A stretch of DNA of 22,552 bases from positions 1 to 22,552 of IMG/VR virus record IMGVR_UViG_3300050821_004433. One strand, written 5' to 3'. The notes under the pieces were generated by a model. That model did no database searches. It had not been told where the DNA came from and saw only the letters and a program-made list of their open reading frames with translations. Origin of the DNA: a virus. The translations under genes and the position numbers were made by a program. The first letter of the stretch is position 1, and each line of letters starts with the position of its first letter. Shown here one piece after another: positions 1 to 6,068 of the stretch.

Positions 1-2
1 GC

Positions 3-89
3 GAAATCTACGACGATCCGGAGCGGTTCGATCGCTGGCTCAACTCGAGCGAGGCGGCGCCCTGGCGTGTCTGGGGAGGGAGGGTTTGA
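3..89 (+). CDS. C-terminal end of an upstream phage gene (partial)
   Basis: The frame is open from the left edge and ends at TGA 87-89. The visible 28 residues are charged and aromatic, ending in APWRVWGGRV. The stop overlaps the next ATG (89-91) by one base, the same close junction used throughout this operon, which supports it being a real gene end. The fragment is too short to name a family. From its position just before the lysis cassette it belongs to the late operon. Confidence 0.6.
   Translation, partial: EIYDDPERFDRWLNSSEAAPWRVWGGRV
73..84 (+). promoter_or_regulatory. Strong purine-rich ribosome binding site
   Basis: The run GGGGAGGGAGGG lies 4-15 bases before ATG 89, so it best serves the 17-codon ORF at 89 rather than the endolysin. 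It falls inside the longer GTG-started (67) reading of the endolysin frame, which argues against that GTG start. Confidence 0.5.
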
Positions 90-142
90 TGTCTCACAAG
101 CCTGGCGAAAAGAAACCCCCACGCAAGCCGAAGCCGCGATGA
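89..142 (+). CDS. 17-aa basic Pro/Lys-rich leader peptide
   Basis: ATG 89 follows an unusually strong Shine-Dalgarno run. The product, MSHKPGEKKPPRKPKPR, is almost entirely Lys, Arg and Pro. It begins on the stop of the preceding gene (TGATG) and ends with TGA 140-142 overlapping the endolysin ATG at 139 (ATGA). This layout suggests a translated leader whose termination feeds ribosomes to the endolysin start, which has no good binding site of its own. It could instead be chance coding in the 5' part of a longer endolysin. I do not recognise the peptide. Confidence 0.45.
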   Translation: MSHKPGEKKPPRKPKPR

Positions 143-582
143 CTCAGCTGACGCCGCATTTTTCGCTCGAGGAATTCACAGACTCGCAGACCGCGGCCCG
201 CAAAGGTCTTCCCAATACGCCGCCGGCATACGAGCTCGAGCACCTTGAGCACACCGCTAAGGTGATGGAAAAAGTTCGTGCTCTGCTGGGCGATAAGCCG
301 ATTCTAATCAGTTCCGGCTATCGGAGTCCGCAGGTCAACGCCGCTGTCGGCGGCTCGAAGGGCAGCGCGCATATGAGCGGCCTGGCGTGCGATTTTTCTT
401 GCCCTGGCTATGGGACGCCGCATGTCATTTGCAAAGCGCTCGAGCCGCACATGAAGGCGCTTGGAATCGACCAGCTAATTCACGAATACAATCAATGGGT
501 TCACCTTGGTTTGAGCGCGGGGACTCCGCGGCACCAGGCAATGACCATCGACAATCGCGGCGCGCGTAACGGATTCGCATGA
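139..582 (+). CDS. Endolysin, M15-family zinc D-Ala-D-Ala carboxypeptidase-like
   Basis: This 147-aa protein has the signature of M15A peptidases, zinc enzymes that cut peptide bonds in the peptidoglycan stem. After a conserved SSGYRSPQVNAAVGG segment (residues 58-72) comes SAHMSGLACDF (76-86), supplying zinc ligands His78 and Asp85. His122 in WVHLGL is the third ligand and Glu116 is a candidate catalytic base. The length fits a single-domain phage endolysin. There is no signal peptide, so release through a holin is expected; two small membrane proteins follow directly. I chose ATG 139 because homology-like sequence begins there (TPHFSLEEF). An in-frame GTG at 67 would add 24 residues without family features. 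Confidence 0.88.
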   Translation: MTQLTPHFSLEEFTDSQTAARKGLPNTPPAYELEHLEHTAKVMEKVRALLGDKPILISSGYRSPQVNAAVGGSKGSAHMSGLACDFSCPGYGTPHVICKALEPHMKALGIDQLIHEYNQWVHLGLSAGTPRHQAMTIDNRGARNGFA

Positions 583-770
583 AAAACTGGCGGCCAGATT
601 TCATCATCACTGTGATTTGGGCGATCGGAGCAATGACTGCGATGGTGCTGATGGGCACGGAGATTATTCACAACCAGAAACTGGTCGACCGAATGCTGAT
701 CACAATTCCCGGCGGCACTGCGATCATTATGGGGTACTGGTTCAGCAAGAAGGATGGGCCGCCGCCATGA
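579..770 (+). CDS. Small two-helix membrane protein, holin candidate
   Basis: The 63-aa product has two predicted membrane helices, about residues 8-26 and 40-54, joined by a short charged loop (HNQKLVDR) and followed by a short charged tail (FSKKDGPPP). Small size, two helices and a charged end are typical of class II holins, which form the inner-membrane lesions that release endolysin. Its ATG overlaps the endolysin stop (ATGA), so the two are translationally coupled. Holins are too diverse to name from sequence alone; the call rests on topology plus position. Confidence 0.6.
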   Translation: MKNWRPDFIITVIWAIGAMTAMVLMGTEIIHNQKLVDRMLITIPGGTAIIMGYWFSKKDGPPP

Positions 771-946
771 GCCCGATTGCCCTCGTTCTTGTCATCATCC
801 TGATTGTTGTGCTCGCCGGCGGCGTTGGCGGGCCGTATCTCGGAGCGCCGTGGCAACCTGGCTACGGGTTTGGCCATAGCGTCAATGGCCTGGTCGTCCT
901 CGTTCTGATCGTCGTGATCATCCTCTGGGCTATGGGGCGCATGTGA
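767..946 (+). CDS. DUF3309-like two-helix small membrane protein
   Basis: The 59-aa protein is two very hydrophobic stretches (about residues 3-22 and 41-56) around a Gly/Pro/Tyr-rich loop containing PYLGAPWQPGYGFGHS, ending in GRM. This plan matches my recollection of DUF3309, small proteins of unknown function found mostly in bacterial chromosomes. It starts at ATG 767, overlapping the holin candidate's stop by four bases, and ends overlapping the adaptor gene's GTG. Its place in the lysis cassette suggests a second holin, antiholin or pinholin-type role, but that is inference. A longer in-frame start at 617 would overlap the holin gene heavily and is unlikely. Confidence 0.6.
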   Translation: MSPIALVLVIILIVVLAGGVGGPYLGAPWQPGYGFGHSVNGLVVLVLIVVIILWAMGRM

Positions 947-1569
947 GCGACTATTCCGACTTTTGTGCGCAGATCGCGGAATGGTGCAACCGCCAGGATT
1001 GGTCGCAGAATCTCGTTGGCTCGTTCGTTCTTATGGCCAATCAAAAGTTCAACCAGGAACTCCGAATTTCGCGGATGATCGGGATGGCGGAAAACACCGT
1101 TACTTGCCGCTGTTCGACGTTGCCCGACGATTGGCTGGAGAGCGATCTGGTCTTGATGGCGAGCGAGCAAGTGCCAGGCGGCTGGAAGCCGATTCGCTAC
1201 AAAGCGAGGGACGAATTCTTCAAGCTGCCAGACAAATGGTCGTGCAACCATTACACAGTCGAAGGGCGAACGCTGTTCTTTGGCGGCACGCCGGACGAGA
1301 CGGAAGGGCGCGCGTTTCAGCTCTATTATTTCCAAGAAGTGCCGATCTTTTCGGACACGATACCAAGCTGGATTTATACAAAATACCCGTCGCTCTACCT
1401 CTCCGCGGCGCTGATGCACGCCTATCTGCATGCGATCGGTGAAGAGGGCCAGGCGGCGGGGGCGAAACAACTCACCGAAGACACGATTCAGAAGCTCAAC
1501 AACGAACACAACCTCTCCAAGGCGAGCGGCTCGAGACTCACGCGCACGAGGGTCAGGAGTTTCGGCTGA
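943..1569 (+). CDS. Head-tail adaptor/connector-like phage protein
   Basis: The 208-aa protein starts at GTG 943 within a GTGA overlap. It shows the plan of podo/siphovirus adaptor proteins that sit under the portal ring: an N-terminal helical part (YSDFCAQIAEWCNRQD), a central LPDDWLE segment, a beta-rich middle (YTVEGRTLFFGG), and a C-terminal WIYTKYPSLYLSAALMHAYL helix typical of the family's Pxl-YL-aaL-A signature. The role would be to connect portal and tail and to hold packaged DNA. The tail seems trimmed for a charged end (SRLTRTRVRSFG). The family assignment is from remembered motifs, not from a search. Confidence 0.6.
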   Translation: MSDYSDFCAQIAEWCNRQDWSQNLVGSFVLMANQKFNQELRISRMIGMAENTVTCRCSTLPDDWLESDLVLMASEQVPGGWKPIRYKARDEFFKLPDKWSCNHYTVEGRTLFFGGTPDETEGRAFQLYYFQEVPIFSDTIPSWIYTKYPSLYLSAALMHAYLHAIGEEGQAAGAKQLTEDTIQKLNNEHNLSKASGSRLTRTRVRSFG

Positions 1570-3884
1570 TGAACGATCAGTGGATTCCATCTCCGCCTCA
1601 ACCGCCGCCGACATGGACGCCTAACCCGCTGCCGCCGTCGAACGAATGGAGCGACACGGAGGCTTGCGCCGCGCCGAGCGGGCCTTCGATCGTCGATGGC
1701 ATCGTTATCACCGGCGTGCCGGCGACGGTGAGCTCGCTCTATTGGCAGGTGAGCCTCAACGATGGCTCGAGTCCGCCGAATTTTCAGATCAATCATCTCG
1801 ACGGCAAGGGCGCTGTGCTCGACGCTGCGCTGCAGATCTCTGGCGCTGATCTCTCAGCCACTTTCGCGGGTCCGGTCTACCTGGCGCGCGATCCGGTCGA
1901 GCCGATGGAGGCGGTGACTCTCGAATATCTCGAGGCGCATGGGGCGGGCGTCGAGGAAGCGCCGTCAGATGGTCAGACTTATGGGCGGACTTCAGGAGCT
2001 TGGAACGTAGTTGTTCCGGCCAGCGGTGGCACTTTTTCTGGACCGACCAACCTGGGCGCGGGCGGCGCGGTCACCTCGGGCGCGCTCTTATTCGCCGGAA
2101 ATGCTGTTTGTTCGTTGCCCACGGTTGCTCAATTAGAGATCGGCGGCGGCTCTGCAGGCCAGGTGCCGGCGACCGATGGCAACGGCAATTTGTCCTGGGT
2201 CACGCCGGTTACCGGCGGGCCTTATCTGCCGCTCTCGGGCGGCACAGTCACGGGCAGCTTGACGGTCAACCAGGTGCTCACCGTTCAGGGGAGCAATTCA
2301 CTGGTGCTCAACGCGCCGGTGACTGGCGGCAATCAGCGCGCCATCTTGAGCATGGCCGCCAATGTCACGCGCTGGCAGTTAGCGCTGGGCGACGGAACGG
2401 CTGAAGGGGCAAATAACGCCGGGGCGAATTTCAACTTGTCGGCCTACAGCACGACCGGCGGGTTTCTCGGCAATTGGCTGACCATCGCGCGGGCGGACGG
2501 TTCGACCGTGTTCAACGGGACCGGCATCACTGTCAATGGCGGCCTGGCGGTCAATGGGCTTTTCGCCGTCAACAGCCTCGGCAATTTCTATCTTCCCGGC
2601 GGCTCGGCTGGCCAGGTGCTCACGACCAATGGCTCGGGCCTTTTGTCCTGGACGACGCCTGCGGCTGGCGGATCGACGGTCACCATCAGCGACACGGCGC
2701 CGGCGAGCCCCACCGTAGGGGCGCTGTGGTGGGATTCTGTCGGGGGTCAGATGTACCTCCGTTATCAGGATCCCAATACGATCCAATGGGTTCCGACGAC
2801 CAACGCCGCCAGCCTTCCGCCGCCCGCGTCGACGACGGTATTGGGCTCGGTCAAGGTCGATGGGACGTCGATCAAGGCGGCGGCGGACGGCACGATTTCG
2901 ACCGTGCTTATCCCGATGGGCGACAACAGGCTCATCAACGGCGACATGCGGATCGATCAGCGCAACAACGGCGCGAGCGGCGCGGCGAACAACGTCTACA
3001 CGATTGATCGTTGGTTTTACGGCGCGACACAAGCAAGCAAGGGAAATTGGGCTCGTAATAGTAGCGGGTCTGGTGTGCCGGGGCCTGCCGGGTTTCCCTA
3101 TTGTCTCGGCTTTGCATCGTCGTCGGCTTACGCTTCGCTGGCGACTGATAACTTTTATTTCCAACAACGGATCGAAGCCGACATGATTAGCGATTTCGCT
3201 TGGGGAACGAGCGGAGCGCAGCCGGTCACATTGTCGTTTTGGGTTTATTCCAGCCTGACAGGCACATTTAGCGGCTGTCTAGAAAACGGTGCGGCGAATA
3301 GAGGTTATCCATTCAGCTTTTCCATTCCGGTTGCGAACACATGGACTAGGATCGTCGTCATCATCCCCGGCGATACGGGCGGCACATGGACGTTGAGCGG
3401 CAACGGCGTTGGGCTGTATGCGATCTTCGATTTGGGCAGTGGAGCAAATTTCCGCGCCCCTGCTGGGGCGTGGGCGACCGGCAACTATGTCGGCGCGACC
3501 GGCGCGGTGAGCGTCGTCGCCACCAACGGCGCGACTTTCTATCTGACCGGCGTCAAGTTAGAGATCGGCAGCGTCGCAACGCCCTACAACCGGCAGTCGC
3601 TGGCCAAGTGTTTGGCCGATTGCCAGAGGTATTATCAGGTATTAGCATCAATGCAACTAGGTGGAAACTCGCAAGTAACTGGTCCTATTACAACTGCGGC
3701 GATCCCGCTCTCTCCACAAATGCGCGCACAGCCTACTGTTACAACAAGTAATCTTTCGTATGGTAATGCGTCGGCATTAACTCTTGCTCCTTCTAGTAGT
3801 AATGTTGTTCAAACATTTCTATCAGTGACTGCTGTTGGCGCATGGAACGCAAACTTCAATATGCTTTCTAGCGCGGAGCTTTAA
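1569..3884 (+). CDS. Tail fibre protein 1 with C-terminal carbohydrate-binding-like module
   Basis: The 771-aa protein begins at ATG 1569 in a TGATG overlap. It has a Pro-rich N-terminus (residues 1-35), a virion-attachment-like part, and a repetitive beta-rich shaft with LPLSGGTVTGSLTVNQ. The shaft contains a duplicated segment at about 194-213 and 345-364 (GSAGQV..T.G.G.LSW.TP). A linker (DTAPASPTVGALWWDS) follows. From about 452 it carries the module starting NRLINGDMRIDQ and ending LADCQRYY at about 690, common in phage receptor-binding fibres and sandwich-like in predicted strand content. The last 80 or so residues are a tip encoded by AT-richer DNA. The module is repeated in the next gene. 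The receptor is unknown. Confidence 0.85.
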   Translation: MNDQWIPSPPQPPPTWTPNPLPPSNEWSDTEACAAPSGPSIVDGIVITGVPATVSSLYWQVSLNDGSSPPNFQINHLDGKGAVLDAALQISGADLSATFAGPVYLARDPVEPMEAVTLEYLEAHGAGVEEAPSDGQTYGRTSGAWNVVVPASGGTFSGPTNLGAGGAVTSGALLFAGNAVCSLPTVAQLEIGGGSAGQVPATDGNGNLSWVTPVTGGPYLPLSGGTVTGSLTVNQVLTVQGSNSLVLNAPVTGGNQRAILSMAANVTRWQLALGDGTAEGANNAGANFNLSAYSTTGGFLGNWLTIARADGSTVFNGTGITVNGGLAVNGLFAVNSLGNFYLPGGSAGQVLTTNGSGLLSWTTPAAGGSTVTISDTAPASPTVGALWWDSVGGQMYLRYQDPNTIQWVPTTNAASLPPPASTTVLGSVKVDGTSIKAAADGTISTVLIPMGDNRLINGDMRIDQRNNGASGAANNVYTIDRWFYGATQASKGNWARNSSGSGVPGPAGFPYCLGFASSSAYASLATDNFYFQQRIEADMISDFAWGTSGAQPVTLSFWVYSSLTGTFSGCLENGAANRGYPFSFSIPVANTWTRIVVIIPGDTGGTWTLSGNGVGLYAIFDLGSGANFRAPAGAWATGNYVGATGAVSVVATNGATFYLTGVKLEIGSVATPYNRQSLAKCLADCQRYYQVLASMQLGGNSQVTGPITTAAIPLSPQMRAQPTVTTSNLSYGNASALTLAPSSSNVVQTFLSVTAVGAWNANFNMLSSAEL
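3576..3634 (+). repeat. Direct repeat A1, copy in fibre 1
   Basis: The 59 bases match 4692-4750 with one mismatch (3590 C against 4706 T), including 44 identical bases in a row (3591-3634). They encode ATPYNRQSLAKCLADCQRYY. Neighbouring DNA matches less well, so the identity looks recent or conserved by recombination. Confidence 0.9.
3635..3869 (+). other. Divergent AT-richer receptor-tip segment of fibre 1
   Basis: The 235 bases follow the near-identical repeat and are visibly richer in A/T than the shaft (for example, many AGT, ACT, GTT codons). The counterpart in fibre 2 (4751-4982) is three bases shorter, in the same frame, and only weakly similar in protein (PQMRAQPTVT against SSMRIAPTIT). 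Similarity resumes at 3870. This is the expected layout of a variable receptor-contact tip. Confidence 0.6.
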
Positions 3885-3907
3885 CCATGACCACTACGCA
3901 AGTCTGA
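3870..3907 (+). repeat. Direct repeat B1: fibre end plus fossil start of the 5000 gene
   Basis: The 38 bases match 4983-5020 at 34 positions. They hold the last fibre codons (SAEL), the stop, the ribosome binding site GGAG, and the first codons of the gene at 5000. Here the seventh codon is TGA instead of TGG, so the copied gene is truncated to MTTTQV. Confidence 0.88.
3887..3907 (+). pseudogene. Six-codon remnant of the fibre-associated gene, possible reinitiation leader
   Basis: ATG ACC ACT ACG CAA GTC TGA reads MTTTQV-stop and lines up with MTYTQVW, the start of the intact gene at 5000. A GGAG site at 3875-3878 lies a normal distance upstream. The stop TGA (3905-3907) is one base before the ATG of fibre 2 (3909), which lacks its own ribosome binding site. 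Ribosomes ending here could restart at 3909. The remnant origin is strongly supported by the aligned copy; the leader role is inference. Confidence 0.65.
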
Positions 3908-3908
3908 T

Positions 3909-4997
3909 ATGATTGACTTCCCCGCCAGCCCCACCGTCGGTCAGCAGTTCACCGCTGCGGGCGTGACTTGGGTTTGGGACGGGACGAAGTGGGCCGCGAG
4001 CGGCCTCTCCATCGCTTACGTGCCGCTGGCCGGGTTCGTCCCGGCGATGAATGACAACAGAATTATCAATGGAGATATGCGTATAGACCAAAGATGGAAC
4101 GGCGCGAGCGGGACGGCGAATGGATATACGGTTGATCGGTGGCAGTATTTAGGGAGCTTGGTGAAGGGAACGTGGCAGCGAGTTCCTACCAACACAGCGG
4201 CGTTTGGCTTTCTTTATTGCCTCAGTTTCATATCGTCCTCGGCATATGCGTCTATACCAGCCGACTATTTTGTATTTACGCAATTTATTGAAGCCGACAT
4301 GGTCGGTGATTTCGCTTGGGGAACGGCAAATGCGCAGCCAGTTACACTTTCGTTCTGGGTTAATTGTTCACTGGCGGGAACTTTCAGCGGCGCAATTCGC
4401 AACGCTGCCGCCACACGTTCATACCCTTTCATATATTCGGTTTCGGCCGCGAACACCTGGACGAAAATTACCATTACTATTCCCGGCGACGCTACTGGGA
4501 CATGGGTCTCTAGCGGCAACGCCGCTTCGGTTCATGCGATCTTCGATCTTGGATCTGGTTCGACTTCTCGCGGACCCTCTGGCGCATGGGCGTCGGCAAA
4601 TTATTTGGGCGCGATCGGCGCGCAGAGCATCGTCGCCGTCAACGCCGCGACCTTCTATGTGACCGGCGTCAAGCTCGAGATTGGCTCTGTGGCAACGCCC
4701 TACAATCGGCAGTCGCTGGCCAAGTGTTTGGCCGATTGCCAGAGGTATTACAGGAACGACATAGCAGTTTACGCTAATGCATATGCATTAGCCGGTAATA
4801 ATGTTGGTTCAACTGTCTCATACTCATCGATGCGGATTGCACCTACAATTACGTTTTCCGGGGCTTCTTATGCTAATGCAAGCGGCGTAGCAGTTGGCTA
4901 TGCTCCAACAACTGGTAGTGTAGGTATTATAGCCACAGCAACAGCAACTGGAACCGCGAGCTATGCTGCTACAGTGGTTATGAGCGCGGAGCTTTGA
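3909..4997 (+). CDS. Tail fibre protein 2, short paralogue of the fibre 1 C-terminus
   Basis: The 362-aa protein lacks a shaft. Residues 1-45 are a short linker (FPASPTVGQQF...WVWDGTKWAA) of the type found in phage tail proteins. Residues 48-281 repeat the module of fibre 1 (NDNRIINGDMRIDQ to LADCQRYY), and residues 282-362 form a divergent tip ending SAEL like fibre 1. Without an attachment domain it may assemble onto fibre 1 or the collar fibre, or act as an alternative adhesin. Its start follows the TGA of the micro-ORF by one base. Conserved positions across the two modules suggest both are functional rather than one being decayed. Confidence 0.82.
   Translation: MIDFPASPTVGQQFTAAGVTWVWDGTKWAASGLSIAYVPLAGFVPAMNDNRIINGDMRIDQRWNGASGTANGYTVDRWQYLGSLVKGTWQRVPTNTAAFGFLYCLSFISSSAYASIPADYFVFTQFIEADMVGDFAWGTANAQPVTLSFWVNCSLAGTFSGAIRNAAATRSYPFIYSVSAANTWTKITITIPGDATGTWVSSGNAASVHAIFDLGSGSTSRGPSGAWASANYLGAIGAQSIVAVNAATFYVTGVKLEIGSVATPYNRQSLAKCLADCQRYYRNDIAVYANAYALAGNNVGSTVSYSSMRIAPTITFSGASYANASGVAVGYAPTTGSVGIIATATATGTASYAATVVMSAEL
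4692..4750 (+). repeat. Direct repeat A2, copy in fibre 2
   Basis: This is the partner of 3576-3634, with 58 of 59 bases identical and an offset of 1116 bases. It marks the boundary between the conserved module and the variable tip of fibre 2. Confidence 0.9.
4751..4982 (+). other. Divergent AT-richer receptor-tip segment of fibre 2
   Basis: The 232 bases encode an Ala/Gly/Ser/Thr-rich tip (GIIATATATGTASYAATVV). They are A/T-richer than the preceding module and lie between repeats A2 and B2. This is equivalent in place and frame to 3635-3869 of fibre 1. Confidence 0.6.
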
Positions 4998-5020
4998 CCA
5001 TGACCTATACGCAAGTCTGG
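4983..5020 (+). repeat. Direct repeat B2, intact copy
   Basis: This is the partner of 3870-3907 at an offset of 1113 bases. Here codon seven is TGG, so the gene at 5000 stays open. It includes GGAG at 4988-4991, eight bases before ATG 5000. Confidence 0.88.
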
Positions 5021-5290
5021 GATGCCATGCAGAACCAAGTCCACGACGGCATGATCCAGCGCGACGAGGATGGCGCGTTCGTGCCGTTTGACCCCGACAA
5101 CCGCGACTATCAGGACTATCTGGCCTGGCTCGACGAGGGCAATGAGCCTAATCCACCGCCCGCGATTCCTACGCCGCCGATCGAAGAGTCGCCGCCGCCC
5201 GACATCCATGAAGTCAACGCCCAGGTGCAGGACATCGACGCGCGGCTGACGGATCTCGAGACAATCGTGGGGAGACAGGCGCGTGGTTGA
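5000..5290 (+). CDS. Small tail-fibre-associated protein
   Basis: The 96-aa product begins MTYTQVWDAM and has the segment FVPFDPDNRDYQDYLAWLDE followed by GNEPNP, a hallmark of short proteins or domains encoded beside phage tail fibres. A Pro-rich linker (residues ~48-66) and a C-terminal heptad-like helix (VNAQVQDIDARLTDLETIV) suggest a small oligomer. It may be an accessory or assembly factor for the fibres. ATG 5000 has GGAG eight bases upstream; TTG 4994 is in frame but less likely. Its first seven codons are copied between the fibre genes. Confidence 0.68.
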   Translation: MTYTQVWDAMQNQVHDGMIQRDEDGAFVPFDPDNRDYQDYLAWLDEGNEPNPPPAIPTPPIEESPPPDIHEVNAQVQDIDARLTDLETIVGRQARG

Positions 5291-6068
5291 GACATTAACA
5301 AAAAACTATAGTTGGACGAAGCCGGAAATCACGGGCTCGGCGGCGACTTGGGGTGGCTTTCTCAACAACGATCTCGACGAGATCGACGCCCTTGTCTTCG
5401 CCAATCAGCAGGGCATCAATCCGATCGGCTCGGGCGCGCTCTGGTTCACCGCGACGCCGCCGGCGAACTGGCTGATCTGCGACGGTTCGTCGCTCTCTAC
5501 TACGACTTATGCGGCGCTCTACGCGGCGATCGGCTACACCTACGGCGGCTCAGGGCCAAACTTCAACCTGCCGAATCTACAACTCAATTTCCCCATCGGC
5601 GCAGGGGCCGGCCTGGCGCTTGGCGCGAGTGGCGGCGAGGCGACGCATGTTCTTACGACGGCCGAGCTCGCGCCTCATCCGCACCCAATTATCGACGTCG
5701 CCCACACGCACGGCGCGTCGCAAGGCGCGCATGCGCACGCCATCGCGACCGGGGCGCATGCGCACGCCATCCATACCGGGGCTCACGCTCATAGCGGCGT
5801 TGCTGTTGGTCTCACAGCATCGGGAGGGGCGATCCAGGGCGGAGCGCCAGGCAATCTTCAAATGGGGAACACCAGCACGGCTGGCGATCTCGGCGGCAAC
5901 ACCGATACTGCCGGCAATCTCGGCGGCAACACCGACACGCAACAACCAGGGGTGACGGTTAACGCCTCGGGCACTGGTCTTTCAACCACGCAGAACGCCG
6001 GCGGCGGCGCGGCGCACAACAACCTGCCGCCCTATGTCGGAATTAACTTCATAATTCGGTATCTATGA
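5283..6068 (+). CDS. Tail collar domain fibre protein with His-rich segment
   Basis: The 261-aa protein starts at GTG 5283 with GGGGAG eight bases upstream. Residues 1-45 resemble the N-termini of tail proteins (WTKPEITGSAATWGGFLNNDLDEID). Residues ~53-115 are a phage tail collar domain (PPANWLICDGSSLSTTTYAA, YTYGGSGPNFNLPNL). From His132 to His170 there are five H-x-H motifs (HPH, HTH, three HAH). Then come Gly/Asn repeats (LGGNTDT twice) and the typical end LPPYVGINFIIRYL. Such proteins form short fibres or spikes on the baseplate or collar. H-x-H motifs bind metal along the T4 gp37 fibre axis, so metal-stabilised trimerisation is plausible. Confidence 0.85.
   Translation: MVETLTKNYSWTKPEITGSAATWGGFLNNDLDEIDALVFANQQGINPIGSGALWFTATPPANWLICDGSSLSTTTYAALYAAIGYTYGGSGPNFNLPNLQLNFPIGAGAGLALGASGGEATHVLTTAELAPHPHPIIDVAHTHGASQGAHAHAIATGAHAHAIHTGAHAHSGVAVGLTASGGAIQGGAPGNLQMGNTSTAGDLGGNTDTAGNLGGNTDTQQPGVTVNASGTGLSTTQNAGGGAAHNNLPPYVGINFIIRYL
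5676..5792 (+). repeat. H-x-H repeat coding segment
   Basis: The unit GGGGCGCATGCGCACGCCAT and relatives recur, encoding GAHAHAI-type peptides in the collar protein (His132-His170). This is a coding repeat, not CRISPR: the spacing is about 27 bases and always in frame. Confidence 0.7.

Noticed and set aside
862-3167. Long minus-strand frames (862-1614, 2379-3167) opposite the adaptor and fibre genes
   Set aside because: They are Arg-rich, lie opposite well-supported genes and have no motif or ribosome-site logic; typical shadows in GC-rich DNA.
3576-5020. Diversity-generating retroelement acting on the fibre tips
   Set aside because: No reverse transcriptase or template repeat is in the window, and the tips differ in all bases, not chiefly at adenines. 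Elements outside the window cannot be excluded.
5676-5960. CRISPR-like or non-coding tandem repeat
   Set aside because: The repeats stay in frame and encode HAH and LGGNTDT peptides of the collar fibre.
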